DNA of 64,000 bases from Melioribacteraceae bacterium (GCA_021647785.1 JAKIUC010000001.1:1-64000); one strand, 5' to 3'; shown: positions 16,227 to 25,591, counted from the stretch's first letter. The notes: generated by a model not told the origin, from the sequence alone. Translations and numbers: made by a program.

Positions 16227-17561
16227 ATGAATGCTCAGCTAGAAAAAATATCAATTTTAATTTCTAATTTTAACAATAGTAGATTTGTAGAAGAATCCAT
16301 CGAATCGGTTATTAATCAGACTTCTGATAGATGGAAAATATATTTAATTGGTGCTAGTACCAATAATTCAAAGAATATTTACTCGAAGTACGAAAATAAT
16401 CCTAAGATTCGTATCATTTACAATGAAGAAAATATTGGATATGTAAAGTCAATAAAAAGATTGATAGAGCAATCTGAAAATGATATAATTGGAATTCTAG
16501 AAGCAGATGATAAACTTCATGAAACAGCGATTGAAAAAGTTTTAAACAAATATAGCATGTATTACAAAGCTGGTTTTGTTTATACCAACTTTTGGTTTTG
16601 TGATAAAAATATTAATAGTAAAAAATTAGGATTTTGTAAACTAATCCCCAATGGATTTACGAATTTAGACTCTTTATTTACAAGTTATTTTATAACCTTT
16701 AGAAAATCTATTTATGAAAAAACGGATGGGTATGATGAATCTATCTTACATACAGAAAATATAGATTTGGTTTATAAAATGGAAGAGGTTACCAGATTAC
16801 ATTTTGTAAATGAACCATTATATTATTTAAGAAAAGATGAGAAATCTATTTCTAAAAGAATTAAAAAAAGAGTTCAACAATTCAAAAATAATCAAAAAGC
16901 AAAAGACAATGCCTATCAACGAAGAGGATTACCAAATAGAAATAGTTTAATTGAAAGAGTAATAAATCCAGATTTCGATTACTTCAAAAAAAGAAGAATA
17001 AGAAAAACACCTTCAACTATTAATAAAAATGATGGACTTGAAAATTTGCTTAGTGCAAAAAAGATATTTAAAAAACTTGGTATAGACTATTGGCTAACTG
17101 ATGGTACACTCCTCGGATATTATAGGGAAAAAGATTTTATAAAACATGATTGTGATCTTGATTTAGGCAGCTTTATTAAAGATTATGATGATAGAATTAT
17201 TAGAGAGTTTTTAAATGAGGGATGGGAATTATATAGAACATACGGTAAAAAAAATCTCGGATTTGAACTATCTCTTATTCGTGATTATTTACAATTAGAT
17301 ATATTTTTCTTTTATGAAGAGAGTGGAAAGCTTTGGCATGGTGCTTGGCACAAAACAAAAGAAGGACTTAATTTAATTAAATATTATTACGAACCATTTG
17401 AACTTGGGAAAGGTGAATTTTTGAATCACGAATTTTCAATTCCAAAAGATACATTAAAGTATATTACCACAAAGTATGGTGAATCCTGGAATAAACCAGT
17501 TAAAAATTGGGATTGGGCAGATGGTCCAAGTAACTCAAAACGAACATCAATTTTCTTATAG
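16227..17561 (+). CDS. Bifunctional GT2 glycosyltransferase - LicD-family phosphotransferase
   Basis: Protein of 444 residues in two parts. Residues ~5-215 are a GT2 fold: ISILISNFNNSRFVEESIESVINQT, GILEADD (metal DxD-like) and SIYEKTDGYDESI. Residues ~275-440 are a LicD/fukutin-like domain: DYWLTDGTLLGYYREKDFI (G293 starts GTLLG) followed by KHDCDLDLG with the metal-binding D-x-D pair near 307-312. LicD proteins move phosphocholine or another phospho-alcohol from a CDP-activated donor to a glycan. The fusion suggests one enzyme adds a sugar and then decorates it. The next gene, 7 bases on, makes a CDP-activated glycerol. Confidence 0.8.
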   Translation: MNAQLEKISILISNFNNSRFVEESIESVINQTSDRWKIYLIGASTNNSKNIYSKYENNPKIRIIYNEENIGYVKSIKRLIEQSENDIIGILEADDKLHETAIEKVLNKYSMYYKAGFVYTNFWFCDKNINSKKLGFCKLIPNGFTNLDSLFTSYFITFRKSIYEKTDGYDESILHTENIDLVYKMEEVTRLHFVNEPLYYLRKDEKSISKRIKKRVQQFKNNQKAKDNAYQRRGLPNRNSLIERVINPDFDYFKKRRIRKTPSTINKNDGLENLLSAKKIFKKLGIDYWLTDGTLLGYYREKDFIKHDCDLDLGSFIKDYDDRIIREFLNEGWELYRTYGKKNLGFELSLIRDYLQLDIFFFYEESGKLWHGAWHKTKEGLNLIKYYYEPFELGKGEFLNHEFSIPKDTLKYITTKYGESWNKPVKNWDWADGPSNSKRTSIFL

Positions 17562-17568
17562 GATAGAA

Positions 17569-17952
17569 ATGATAAAAGTAATTACATACGGAACGTTCGA
17601 TCTTTTCCACTATGGGCATTTGAAAATATTGGAAAGGGCTAAAGAGTTAGGGGATTATTTAATTGTTGCCGTCTCAACCGATGAATTTAACGCTACAAAA
17701 CATAAGGCAAATATTTATCCTTATCAGCATAGAAGTGAAATAGTAAAAGCAATTGAATATGTTGATGAAGTTATTCCGGAAAATAGTTGGGAACAGAAAA
17801 CAGAAGATATTATAACAAAAAATATTGATGTTTTTGTAATGGGTAGTGATTGGGAAGGAGAATTCGATTCTCTTTCTAAACATTGTAAAGTTGTTTATCT
17901 ACCAAGAACAGAGAATATTTCTTCAACTCAAATAAAAGATAGTTTCAAATAA
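17569..17952 (+). CDS. tagD: Glycerol-3-phosphate cytidylyltransferase (TagD-like)
   Basis: I start at the ATG giving MIKVITYGTFDLFHYGHLK; an open frame extends upstream into the previous gene but is not family-like. The 127-residue protein is the standard TagD length. TYGTFDLFHYGH carries the HxGH nucleotidyltransferase motif, and RTENISSTQIK matches the C-terminal RTxGISTT signature. It would make CDP-glycerol from CTP and glycerol-3-phosphate. The matching acceptors in this window are the LicD-type domain immediately upstream and the TagB/F-like enzyme at 10835. A FAD/ethanolamine-type relative cannot be fully excluded. Confidence 0.85.
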   Translation: MIKVITYGTFDLFHYGHLKILERAKELGDYLIVAVSTDEFNATKHKANIYPYQHRSEIVKAIEYVDEVIPENSWEQKTEDIITKNIDVFVMGSDWEGEFDSLSKHCKVVYLPRTENISSTQIKDSFK

Positions 17953-17974
17953 AAGGAAGTCTAAAACAAGAGTA

Positions 17975-18832
17975 ATGATAAATACAAGTCTGATAATTAC
18001 AGTATTTAATAGAAGTCACTTAATTAGAAAAGCACTTCTATCTTTGCAGAATCAATCTGTTAAACCAGATGAGCTTATTCTTTCGGATGATGGTTCAACA
18101 GAGGATATTGTTGCAGCTATTTCAGATATTGTGCAAAGTTTTGACTTTCCTGTAAAATTTGTACAGCAAGAGAATAAAGGATTTAGGCTTGCTAAATGTA
18201 GAAACAATGGTGTTAGAAACTCCAATGGAAATTTACTAATCTTTTTGGATCAAGATTTAATTCACACTAAAAATGTGATAGATACATTTATAAAAAGTTA
18301 TAAAAAAAGTATATTTATTTCTGGTGTTCCAATATGGTTAAGTAAAGAAAAGAGTGCTTTGATAACTGATGATAAAATAATAAATAACAATTTCCTTGAA
18401 CTGATTTCTGATTCAGAGAGAAGATATATAGATAAGCATTATAGAAAAAATAAATTTTACTATTATATGCACAAGTTAAATTTGGTTAACAAACCCCCAT
18501 TAAGAGGAGGATGTTGTGCAATTGATAAAGAGGACTTTGTTGCTATTAATGGTTATGACGAAAAATATATTGGTTGGGGTTCGGAAGATGATGATATGGG
18601 ACACAGATTGTATAGCTTCGGAAGGGCGGGTGTTAATCCATTTAGAAAAGAATATACACTTCATCTTTATCACGAAAAAGCAAGTATTAAGAATGTTAGA
18701 CTAAAGGAACAAGCTAATTATAGATATCATAGTAGTAAAAGAGAAAAAATCTTAAGTGGTGAATTTAGAACAGAATATGGTTTTGATAATCCTTTTGATG
18801 AGGATACTGTTTCAGTTGTTAAGTTAAATTGA
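17975..18832 (+). CDS. GT2 glycosyltransferase with GT7-type C-terminal domain
   Basis: Protein of 285 residues. N-terminal TSLIITVFNRSHLIRKALLSLQNQS and DELILSDDGSTED are GT2 donor-binding segments; LLIFLDQDLI carries the DxD-like motif near 90. The middle GGCCAIDKEDFVAINGYDEKYIGWGSEDDDMGHRL (~180-215) is the Glyco_transf_7C signature, typical of two-part galactosyl/GalNAc-type transferases and chondroitin-synthase-like enzymes. Likely cytosolic, acting on lipid-linked glycan. It lies 22 bases after tagD in the same run. Confidence 0.83.
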   Translation: MINTSLIITVFNRSHLIRKALLSLQNQSVKPDELILSDDGSTEDIVAAISDIVQSFDFPVKFVQQENKGFRLAKCRNNGVRNSNGNLLIFLDQDLIHTKNVIDTFIKSYKKSIFISGVPIWLSKEKSALITDDKIINNNFLELISDSERRYIDKHYRKNKFYYYMHKLNLVNKPPLRGGCCAIDKEDFVAINGYDEKYIGWGSEDDDMGHRLYSFGRAGVNPFRKEYTLHLYHEKASIKNVRLKEQANYRYHSSKREKILSGEFRTEYGFDNPFDEDTVSVVKLN

Positions 18833-18872
18833 ACTATATAAATTTAGAATAATTTGAATTTCAGGAGTTAGA

Positions 18873-19766
18873 TTGATTAAAGTTAGTGGTTTTACCTATG
18901 TAAGGAATGGCTTTTCTTTTGGCTATCCCTTTGTTGAATCAATAAAATCGTTATTGCCAATGGTTGATGAATTGATAGTGGTGGTGGGTGATTCTGAAGA
19001 TGGAACACGTGAAGCTATTGAAAACATTGGAGATAATAAGATAAAGATTATTGATACTGTATGGGATGAAGAGTTGAGACTAAGTGGAAAAATATTTGCA
19101 GAACAATCAAATATTGGATTAAACAATGCAACTGGCGATTGGTGTTTTCACCTTCAAGTTGATGAGGTTTTACACGAAACAGCTAAATATGAAATTAGTA
19201 GTCTGATTGACTTTGCAAACAATATCGATAATGTTGATGGATACATCTTCCCATTTTACCATTTTTGGGGGGATTATAATCATATTAGGAATACCAGAAA
19301 AACACATAAATATGAAACTCGATTATTTAAAAACAACAGAAATATTTTCTCTTTTCGTGATTCGCAAGGCTTTAGAAAAGAGTGTAAAAAAGATACAAAC
19401 AAGAAAGAGATTAAATTAAATGTTCTAAAAGCAAATGTTCCTATTTATCACTATTCTTATACAAGAAATCCTAAGTTGATGAAGAAGAAATCTAATTATT
19501 TTCATCGTTTTTGGCATAATGATAGTTGGTTAGAAGTGAATACAGATAGTTTACAATTTGACTATAATATTGTTGACAAATTAGAGGTTTTTAATGGAGA
19601 GCATCCTTCTTATATGAAAGATGTAATTAGTAACCAAGATTGGGAATTTGAATATGATCCTTCTAAATCGGATATGAGTTTACGTGATAAGATTTTAAAT
19701 GGAATTGAAAAATTAACCAATCGTAGATTATTTTCGTATGAAAATTATAAATTAATTAAACACTGA
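18873..19766 (+). CDS. GT2-like glycosyltransferase
   Basis: Protein of 297 residues. The start is TTG, 5 bases after a strong AGGAG (18863-18867). N-terminal MIKVSGFTYVRNGFSFGYPFVES, DELIVVVGDSEDGT and GDWCFHLQVDEVLHE place it with a GT2 subgroup in which QVDEV replaces the usual DxD. The acceptor is unknown. Its stop overlaps the next ATG by one base, so both are co-translated. Confidence 0.75.
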   Translation: MIKVSGFTYVRNGFSFGYPFVESIKSLLPMVDELIVVVGDSEDGTREAIENIGDNKIKIIDTVWDEELRLSGKIFAEQSNIGLNNATGDWCFHLQVDEVLHETAKYEISSLIDFANNIDNVDGYIFPFYHFWGDYNHIRNTRKTHKYETRLFKNNRNIFSFRDSQGFRKECKKDTNKKEIKLNVLKANVPIYHYSYTRNPKLMKKKSNYFHRFWHNDSWLEVNTDSLQFDYNIVDKLEVFNGEHPSYMKDVISNQDWEFEYDPSKSDMSLRDKILNGIEKLTNRRLFSYENYKLIKH

Positions 19767-20521
19767 TGACAGAGCAAACAACTAAAATATCAGTAGTAAT
19801 TATTACAAAAAATGAAGAGAGAAACATCGAGAGATGTTTACAATCAATTAGTTGGGTGGATGAAATTGTTGTTGTTGATTCTGGTTCCTCGGATAGAACA
19901 ATTGAGATTTGTGAAAAGTATAATTGTATAATTGTAAAATCTGCTTGGTTAGGGTTTGGACGAACAAAAAAACTTGCTGTTGATTCTGCTACGAACAATT
20001 GGATTTTCTCGATTGATTCCGATGAAGAAGTAACCGAAGAACTTAAGCGTAAAATCCAAGAAGTTTTGAGGAACCCAAAATTTAATGGATATAGAATAAA
20101 GCGGAAATCATTTTATCTTGAACGTTTAATAAAACATTGTGGGTGGAATACAGATTTTCCTCTGAGATTGTTCAATAGAAAATACGGAAATTTTAATAAT
20201 AAAGAGGTTCACGAATCTGTACAAATAGGTGAAAATGTTTTAACTATCAAAGAACATTTGTTTCACTACACTTATCCTACAATTGAAATTCACCTTGAGA
20301 AAATGAATAGGTATTCTACAATTCAAGCAAAAGAGATGTACAATTCTGGCAAAAGTTATTCTGTTTTATTATCAGTTTTGTTTGGGATAAACAAATTTAT
20401 TAATATGTACATTTTTAGATTAGGAATATTGGATGGGAAAGAGGGATTGATTCTTTGTTCAATAACTTCATTCGGAGTTTACTTAAAATATATTAAACTC
20501 TGGAAGTTAAATAATAAATAA
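19766..20521 (+). CDS. WaaE/KdtX-like GT2 LPS-core glycosyltransferase
   Basis: Protein of 251 residues. ISVVIITKNEERNIERCLQSISWVDEIVVVDSGSSDRT is the GT2 donor site; IFSIDSDEEVTEELKRKI supplies the DxDxE metal site. The order and length match WaaE/KdtX-type enzymes that add a glucose to the inner core heptose of LPS. It precedes the lipid A flippase-type transporter MsbA at 20591, consistent with core synthesis followed by export. Confidence 0.78.
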   Translation: MTEQTTKISVVIITKNEERNIERCLQSISWVDEIVVVDSGSSDRTIEICEKYNCIIVKSAWLGFGRTKKLAVDSATNNWIFSIDSDEEVTEELKRKIQEVLRNPKFNGYRIKRKSFYLERLIKHCGWNTDFPLRLFNRKYGNFNNKEVHESVQIGENVLTIKEHLFHYTYPTIEIHLEKMNRYSTIQAKEMYNSGKSYSVLLSVLFGINKFINMYIFRLGILDGKEGLILCSITSFGVYLKYIKLWKLNNK

Positions 20522-20590
20522 ATTTCATTTATATTAACGCTAACTTCTCTTATTTTTGTTGTTCGTATATTTAACATTTGTACAGATTAA

Positions 20591-22447
20591 ATGAAAATAT
20601 TTTTAAGAATTTTATCATACGTAAAACCTTTTTGGAAGCATTTAGGATTAGCTGTTGTAAGCATTTTCATGTTTGCTATGATGAATGGTTTATCAATATA
20701 CTTAACCATTCCTCTTTTAGATACTTTATTTAACCAAAGCAACTCTGATGTAATTCAGAAAGTGAGTAATCCTAGTAGTACTTCTTTATTACCAGAGTGG
20801 CTTATAAATTCTGTTAACTCTATAAAGCAAACCTTTCAAGAATCAATTCTTTCAGGAAGTATTGATGAAGTTCTATTTAAAATTAGTCTTTTGATAGTTC
20901 TTGCCTTTATTTTAAAAAATATATTTAGTTATATATCAAATTATTTTATTGCGCATGTAGAGCAAGGAATTATTAGAAATCTTAGAGATGATTTATTTAA
21001 ACATATTTTAAAACTACCACTCTCCTTTTTTAAGAACGAAAAGTCAGGCGATATAATTTCGCGCTTTACAAACGATGTTAGCATACTTCAGCAAAGTATA
21101 ACGCAAGTATTCCTAAATGTTTTTCAGGAGCCCCTTACAGTGCTTGTGTTTTTCGGAATTGCATTTTCAATTAGCTGGAAACTTACACTTTTTTCTCTGT
21201 TAATTGTACCATTTTCTATTATTATAATTGCAAGTATTGGTGCACTTTTAAGAAAATTGAGTTATATATTACAGCAAAAATTAGGTGCCTTAGTAACAAT
21301 ACTTCATGAAACAATTTCTGGAATAAAGATTGTAAAAGCATTTGGGAAGGAAGATTACGAATACAGTAAATTTAAAGAAGAGAATCAAAATTACTTTAAA
21401 CTAATTATAAAATTAATACGAATCAGAAATATTTCGTCTCCATCAACTGAAATAGTAGCTGTTTTATTAGGAGCAGCAATATTGTTTTTTGGAGGGAAAT
21501 TAGTCCTTGTTGAACATGAACTAAAAGCAAGTGAGTTTATGGGATTTCTTTTTGCCATATTTCAAATGATGCCATCATTAAAAAAAATGAGTCAGTTAAA
21601 CAATAAGGTTCAAGAATCAATTGGTGCAGGAATGAGAATTTTTGAAATATTGGATACTTCAACATCTATTCAAAACATTGAAAAACCTCTTTCACTTAAT
21701 TCATTTAAAAGTGAACTTAAATTTGAAGATGTAACATTTAGTTATTCCGACTCACCAGAAAAAATTCTCAACAAAGTAAGCTTTACTGCAATGAAAGGTG
21801 AAATTATTGCTTTTGTAGGAAGTTCAGGTGCAGGTAAAACAACTTTAGTAGATTTAATACCACGCTTCTTTGACCCAACTGGAGGGAAAATATTAATTGA
21901 TGGAACTGATATTAAAGAAGTGAGAATTAAAGACCTCCGCAAGTATATGGGAATAGTTACGCAAGAGACAATACTATTTAATGAAACGGTTTTTAATAAT
22001 ATTGCTTATGGGTTAACGGATATTCCTAAAGAACGGGTAATTGAAGTTGCTAAAATTGCAAATGCCCATAATTTTATTGAAGATATGCCAAATGGATATG
22101 ATACAATAGTTGGCGAGAAGGGTACAAAAATTTCTGGAGGGCAGCGTCAGCGTCTTTCCATTGCTCGTGCCTTGCTGAAAAATCCGCCAATAATGATTTT
22201 TGATGAAGCAACTTCTGCACTTGATAACGAATCGGAAGTATTGGTACAGGAAGCTATTGAGCATTTAATGAAAGAACGTACTACCTTTGTAATAGCTCAT
22301 AGATTAAGTACAATTAGAAATGCTGATAAAATCATAGTTATGGATAAAGGTAAAATTGTTCAGCAAGGAAAACATGAGGAGTTACTTGCTGATGAAACAG
22401 GCATTTATAAAAAATTATACGAATTACAATTTAGATCACAGGCTTAG
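20591..22447 (+). CDS. msbA: MsbA-like lipid exporter ABC transporter
   Basis: Half-transporter of 618 residues. Six membrane helices occupy residues ~1-320, and a single ATPase domain occupies ~365-610. Walker A is GSSGAGKTTL near 415, the signature is ISGGQRQRLSIARAL near 520, and Walker B is PIMIFDEATSALDNES near 540, with H-loop AHRLST near 575. The length and order match MsbA, which flips lipid A-core across the inner membrane; a generic lipid or peptide exporter is the alternative. Its place after the LPS-type glycosyltransferases supports MsbA. Confidence 0.83.
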   Translation: MKIFLRILSYVKPFWKHLGLAVVSIFMFAMMNGLSIYLTIPLLDTLFNQSNSDVIQKVSNPSSTSLLPEWLINSVNSIKQTFQESILSGSIDEVLFKISLLIVLAFILKNIFSYISNYFIAHVEQGIIRNLRDDLFKHILKLPLSFFKNEKSGDIISRFTNDVSILQQSITQVFLNVFQEPLTVLVFFGIAFSISWKLTLFSLLIVPFSIIIIASIGALLRKLSYILQQKLGALVTILHETISGIKIVKAFGKEDYEYSKFKEENQNYFKLIIKLIRIRNISSPSTEIVAVLLGAAILFFGGKLVLVEHELKASEFMGFLFAIFQMMPSLKKMSQLNNKVQESIGAGMRIFEILDTSTSIQNIEKPLSLNSFKSELKFEDVTFSYSDSPEKILNKVSFTAMKGEIIAFVGSSGAGKTTLVDLIPRFFDPTGGKILIDGTDIKEVRIKDLRKYMGIVTQETILFNETVFNNIAYGLTDIPKERVIEVAKIANAHNFIEDMPNGYDTIVGEKGTKISGGQRQRLSIARALLKNPPIMIFDEATSALDNESEVLVQEAIEHLMKERTTFVIAHRLSTIRNADKIIVMDKGKIVQQGKHEELLADETGIYKKLYELQFRSQA

Positions 22448-22516
22448 ATAATATATTGATATATTTTTGTAATAAAAAGATTACGATTAAAATTAAGAAA
22501 ATAGATTAAGATAAAA

Positions 22517-23413
22517 ATGAAACTTGGAATAATACCAAATACTAACAAAGAAAATATAATTAATGTTGTTGAACTTTTTATCGAGAAGTTAGAGGGTCGA
22601 GATTTTCAGTGTACGTTTAGTAATCACTTTCACAAATTAGTGGATAAAAATCGGTTGTTCGAAAAATATAAATTCCTCTCCAACAAAGAGTTGTTTTCAA
22701 AAAATGATTTAATAGTTTCTATTGGAGGTGATGGTACACTCTTAACTTCGAGCTATAATGGAAGGGAGTACGGTACGCCAATGTTAGGAATCAATTTTGG
22801 TAAACTTGGTTTTCTTGCAGAATATGAAATCAACAATCTTGATAGGCTTATTGAGGAATTAGAAAAGGGTGACTATAAAATAGAAGAACGAATGACTCTG
22901 TGTGGTGAGTGTTCTGATATAAATAAAAAATCTCTTTTTGCAATTAATGATATTGTAATTGACAAAGGACATTGGCCAAAGATGATTGATATTGAGCTAC
23001 GTATTGACAACGAGGATGTTTCTACTTTTTCTGCCGATGGAATTATTATCTCAACCCCCACTGGCTCAACGGGATATTCACTATCTGTTGGCGGACCAAT
23101 TGTTAATCCAATTGCAAAAGCAATTACTATCAGTCCAATCTCTCCGCATACATTAACTATGCGACCATTGGTAATTGGAGATAACCAGAAGATAACTGTA
23201 CGTGTTAAATCGGCTGAGAATAGAATACATGTTAGCTGTGATGGTCAGAGGGTTACACATTATAACTCACCAAAAAAATTTTCAATATATAGCAGCAAAA
23301 CAACAATTAAACTTTTACATACTAAATCAACCAGCTATTACAATACTTTACGTAATAAATTATATTGGGGAGTTGATGTTAGAAAAAATAATTTAAAAGG
23401 AAAAAATGAATAA
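22517..23413 (+). CDS. nadK: NAD kinase
   Basis: Protein of 298 residues. VSIGGDGTLLTSS near 70-80 is the GGDG NAD-kinase motif, followed by LGINFGKLGFLAE and, near 180, STPTGSTGYSLSVGGPIVNP, the second conserved nucleotide-binding region. These residues phosphorylate NAD to NADP. The length is typical. It overlaps the next gene by 8 bases. No regulation is visible. Confidence 0.93.
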   Translation: MKLGIIPNTNKENIINVVELFIEKLEGRDFQCTFSNHFHKLVDKNRLFEKYKFLSNKELFSKNDLIVSIGGDGTLLTSSYNGREYGTPMLGINFGKLGFLAEYEINNLDRLIEELEKGDYKIEERMTLCGECSDINKKSLFAINDIVIDKGHWPKMIDIELRIDNEDVSTFSADGIIISTPTGSTGYSLSVGGPIVNPIAKAITISPISPHTLTMRPLVIGDNQKITVRVKSAENRIHVSCDGQRVTHYNSPKKFSIYSSKTTIKLLHTKSTSYYNTLRNKLYWGVDVRKNNLKGKNE

Positions 23414-23918
23414 TATGAGTAAAATATTTTTAATTCTAATCTTGTCTCTTATCACAATAACAGCACAGAAAAAAAATAAAATATTAATTGATAGTACATC
23501 AGGAAAGCCAATGTTGGTAGGGCTTTGCGATAGGGAAGCATTTGCTGACACTAATTTTGCATGGTGGTTTAATTCTGGGTATAAATTTTACCAATTAGAT
23601 ACAACAGTTATAGCTGGGTTAAAAGAAGTTAGTAAAGAATATACAATTACAATTGTAATGGGAACATGGTGCAGCGATAGCAGAAGGGAAGTTCCAAGAT
23701 TTTATAAAATAACGGATGAGTTAAATTATCCGAAAGAAAAAATAACTTTGATTAATGTTGATAGAAGTAAAACGGAAGTTGACATTAATGTTGAAAGTAT
23801 GGATATAGAATTGGTGCCAACATTTATTATTTATTCCGAAGGAAAAGAGATAGGAAGAATTATTGAAACCCCAAATAAAAGTTTGGAGAAAGACTTGTTG
23901 GAAATACTTAATAAATAA
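23406..23918 (+). CDS. Exported thioredoxin-like protein with CxxS site
   Basis: Protein of 170 residues with an N-terminal hydrophobic segment (MNNMSKIFLILILSLITIT, then AQ), probably a signal peptide. The thioredoxin fold starts near residue 70: TITIVMGTWCSDSRREVPRFY, then ITLINVDRSK, then VPTFIIY with the cis-proline. The active site is C-S-D-S, so only the first Cys is present. A monothiol, reductase-dead or glutathione-type activity is possible. Similar WCSDSRRE proteins occur in related bacteria, so it is probably a conserved variant. It is coupled to nadK by the 8-base overlap. Confidence 0.75.
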   Translation: MNNMSKIFLILILSLITITAQKKNKILIDSTSGKPMLVGLCDREAFADTNFAWWFNSGYKFYQLDTTVIAGLKEVSKEYTITIVMGTWCSDSRREVPRFYKITDELNYPKEKITLINVDRSKTEVDINVESMDIELVPTFIIYSEGKEIGRIIETPNKSLEKDLLEILNK

Positions 23919-23946
23919 TTTAAATAAATAGTTTTTTGAAAACCAA

Positions 23947-24182
23947 TTGTAGAACGAAAGTCCTTCCTGTCCCTTGTGGATTTCGTTTCTATCTAATAGC
24001 AAGAGCAAATCAGGAGATTCGCTCTACAAATTATTCCGCAAAAGATCCCGCAAAAAGAACGGGACATGACGGAATAGGTAAACACATAAAAACCTTCAAG
24101 GTTTATGAAATAAACAAGTTAGCAAAACTAATAAATTGAATATGTTTCATTAGCAGTATTAAGTCATAAAACCTTGAAGGTT
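23947..24182. repeat. Mosaic of short palindromic repeats
   Basis: The 285 bases between two genes contain four palindromic blocks. (1) TTGTAGAACGAA (23947-23958) and TTCGCTCTACAA (24018-24029) are inverted ends with one mismatch, enclosing 59 bases. (2) TATTCCG ... CGGAATA with an inner CCCG/CGGG pair spans about 24032-24077. (3) AAACCTTCAAGGTTT lies at 24090-24104. (4) AAACCTTGAAGGTT lies at 24168-24182, a reversed-centre relative of (3). There is no gene. Blocks 3 and 4 look like REP-type units. Confidence 0.6.
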
Positions 24183-24203
24183 AGGTCGAACAATTATAAA
24201 CAC

Positions 24204-24791
24204 ATGAAAAAAATAGCCATAATTATATTATTTTTTAGCTCATTCCTTTTTTCTCAAGGTTTCCAATTGGGCGATGCTCGCGGATTATTTGTTTCTGTTG
24301 GCGTTGGACCAAAAATGCCTATTGGAAACTTCTCGGCTACAAACGATATTGGTATTGGGTTTGATATTACTGCATCTTATACTGACAATCAATTTTTGCC
24401 TCTGTTTTTTAATCTTAAATTAGGGTATCAAACTTTCCCAGGCGCAACCAAAATGTACAAGACATCAGATTATGCATCATTTACAACCAACGAATTTTTT
24501 GTTATGCCAGGTATTAAATTCTACTTCCCTCCAGTTGTTACTGATGAATTATTGATTATGCCACTGGTTGAGGTTGGACCATCTCTTGGTCTCTTTTTTA
24601 ATACACATGTTTTCAAATCTGCAAGTAATAAAGCAAATTTTGATGAAACAGCAACAAAATTTGGTTTCCATTTGGGTGGCGGAATTTCGATGTTCTTTTT
24701 AGAAGGAATATTGAGCTATCATTTTTTTCAAGACTACCAAGCTATTTCGTTCGATCTTCGTGTTCAAATTCCAATATTTGCAAAAATTTAG
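24204..24791 (+). CDS. Outer-membrane beta-barrel protein
   Basis: I start at the ATG giving MKKIAIIILFF; the frame opens 30 bases earlier with a TTG inside a palindromic repeat. The 195-residue product has a clear signal peptide ending near LFSQG, then alternating polar/aromatic strands: GLFVSVGVGPKMPIGNFS, FDITASYT, FFNLKLGYQTF, LIMPLVEVGPSLGLFF, FGFHLGGGISMFF and a C-terminal LRVQIPIFAKI. This is an 8-to-10-strand OmpA/OmpW-like barrel. It has no plug or peptidoglycan-binding domain. The function is unknown, likely a small porin or surface protein. Confidence 0.7.
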   Translation: MKKIAIIILFFSSFLFSQGFQLGDARGLFVSVGVGPKMPIGNFSATNDIGIGFDITASYTDNQFLPLFFNLKLGYQTFPGATKMYKTSDYASFTTNEFFVMPGIKFYFPPVVTDELLIMPLVEVGPSLGLFFNTHVFKSASNKANFDETATKFGFHLGGGISMFFLEGILSYHFFQDYQAISFDLRVQIPIFAKI

Positions 24792-24799
24792 AGGTAATT

Positions 24800-25579
24800 A
24801 TGGAGTACAAAAATTTATTATTTGAAGAAGTTAACAACATTGCAAAAGTTACAATTAACAGACCCGACAAACTTAACGCACTTAACAATGAAACATTCAG
24901 AGAATTAAATCAACTTTTTGACTATATCCGAAAAGCAAAAACTATTTCTGTTGTTATCGTTACTGGTGCTGGTGAAAAGGCTTTTGTTGCTGGTGCAGAT
25001 ATAAATGAACTTTCAGTGTTGGATAAAAAAAGTGGAAGTAAATTCTCTCTCTTTGGACAATCAGTTTTTAGTAAAATTGAAAAACTTAATAAGCCAGTTA
25101 TTGCAGCTATAAATGGATTTGCACTTGGTGGTGGTTGTGAGCTTGCCCTCGCTTGCCATATTAGGCTTGCATCAGAAAATGCCAAGTTTGGACAGCCAGA
25201 AGTTAACCTTGGAATTATTCCTGGCTATGGCGGAACACAAAGACTTGCTCGCCAAATTGGTAAAGGACGTGCGATGGAGTATATTCTTACTGGAGATATG
25301 ATTTCAGCAGCAGAAGCTTTGAGAATCGGATTAGTGAATAAAGTTTATTCATCGGATGAACTTCTTGCCAAAGCTAATGAAATGGCTGAAAAAATTGTAT
25401 CAAAAGGAAAGGTTGCTATTACAGCATCTCTAAATTCTATTAACGCAGTAGATAATCTCTCGTTGGAAGATGGCTTAAAATTGGAAGCTGATGAATTTGG
25501 AAAGTGCTGCGAAACTGATGAGTTTAAGGAAGGAACTTCTGCATTTTTAGAAAAGAGAAAACCTAATTTTGAACGATAA
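24800..25579 (+). CDS. Enoyl-CoA hydratase/crotonase
   Basis: Protein of 259 residues. VTINRPDKLNALN, VVIVTGAGEKAFVAGADINEL (oxyanion hole) and GFALGGGCELALAC plus GQPEVNLGIIPGYGGTQRL carry both catalytic Glu residues of the family. The enzyme hydrates trans-2-enoyl-CoA to 3-hydroxyacyl-CoA in fatty-acid or butyryl-CoA metabolism. An RBS-like GAGGT (24790-24794) sits just before the start. No other beta-oxidation genes are adjacent. Confidence 0.9.
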   Translation: MEYKNLLFEEVNNIAKVTINRPDKLNALNNETFRELNQLFDYIRKAKTISVVIVTGAGEKAFVAGADINELSVLDKKSGSKFSLFGQSVFSKIEKLNKPVIAAINGFALGGGCELALACHIRLASENAKFGQPEVNLGIIPGYGGTQRLARQIGKGRAMEYILTGDMISAAEALRIGLVNKVYSSDELLAKANEMAEKIVSKGKVAITASLNSINAVDNLSLEDGLKLEADEFGKCCETDEFKEGTSAFLEKRKPNFER

Positions 25580-25591
25580 TTCTTTAAGATA

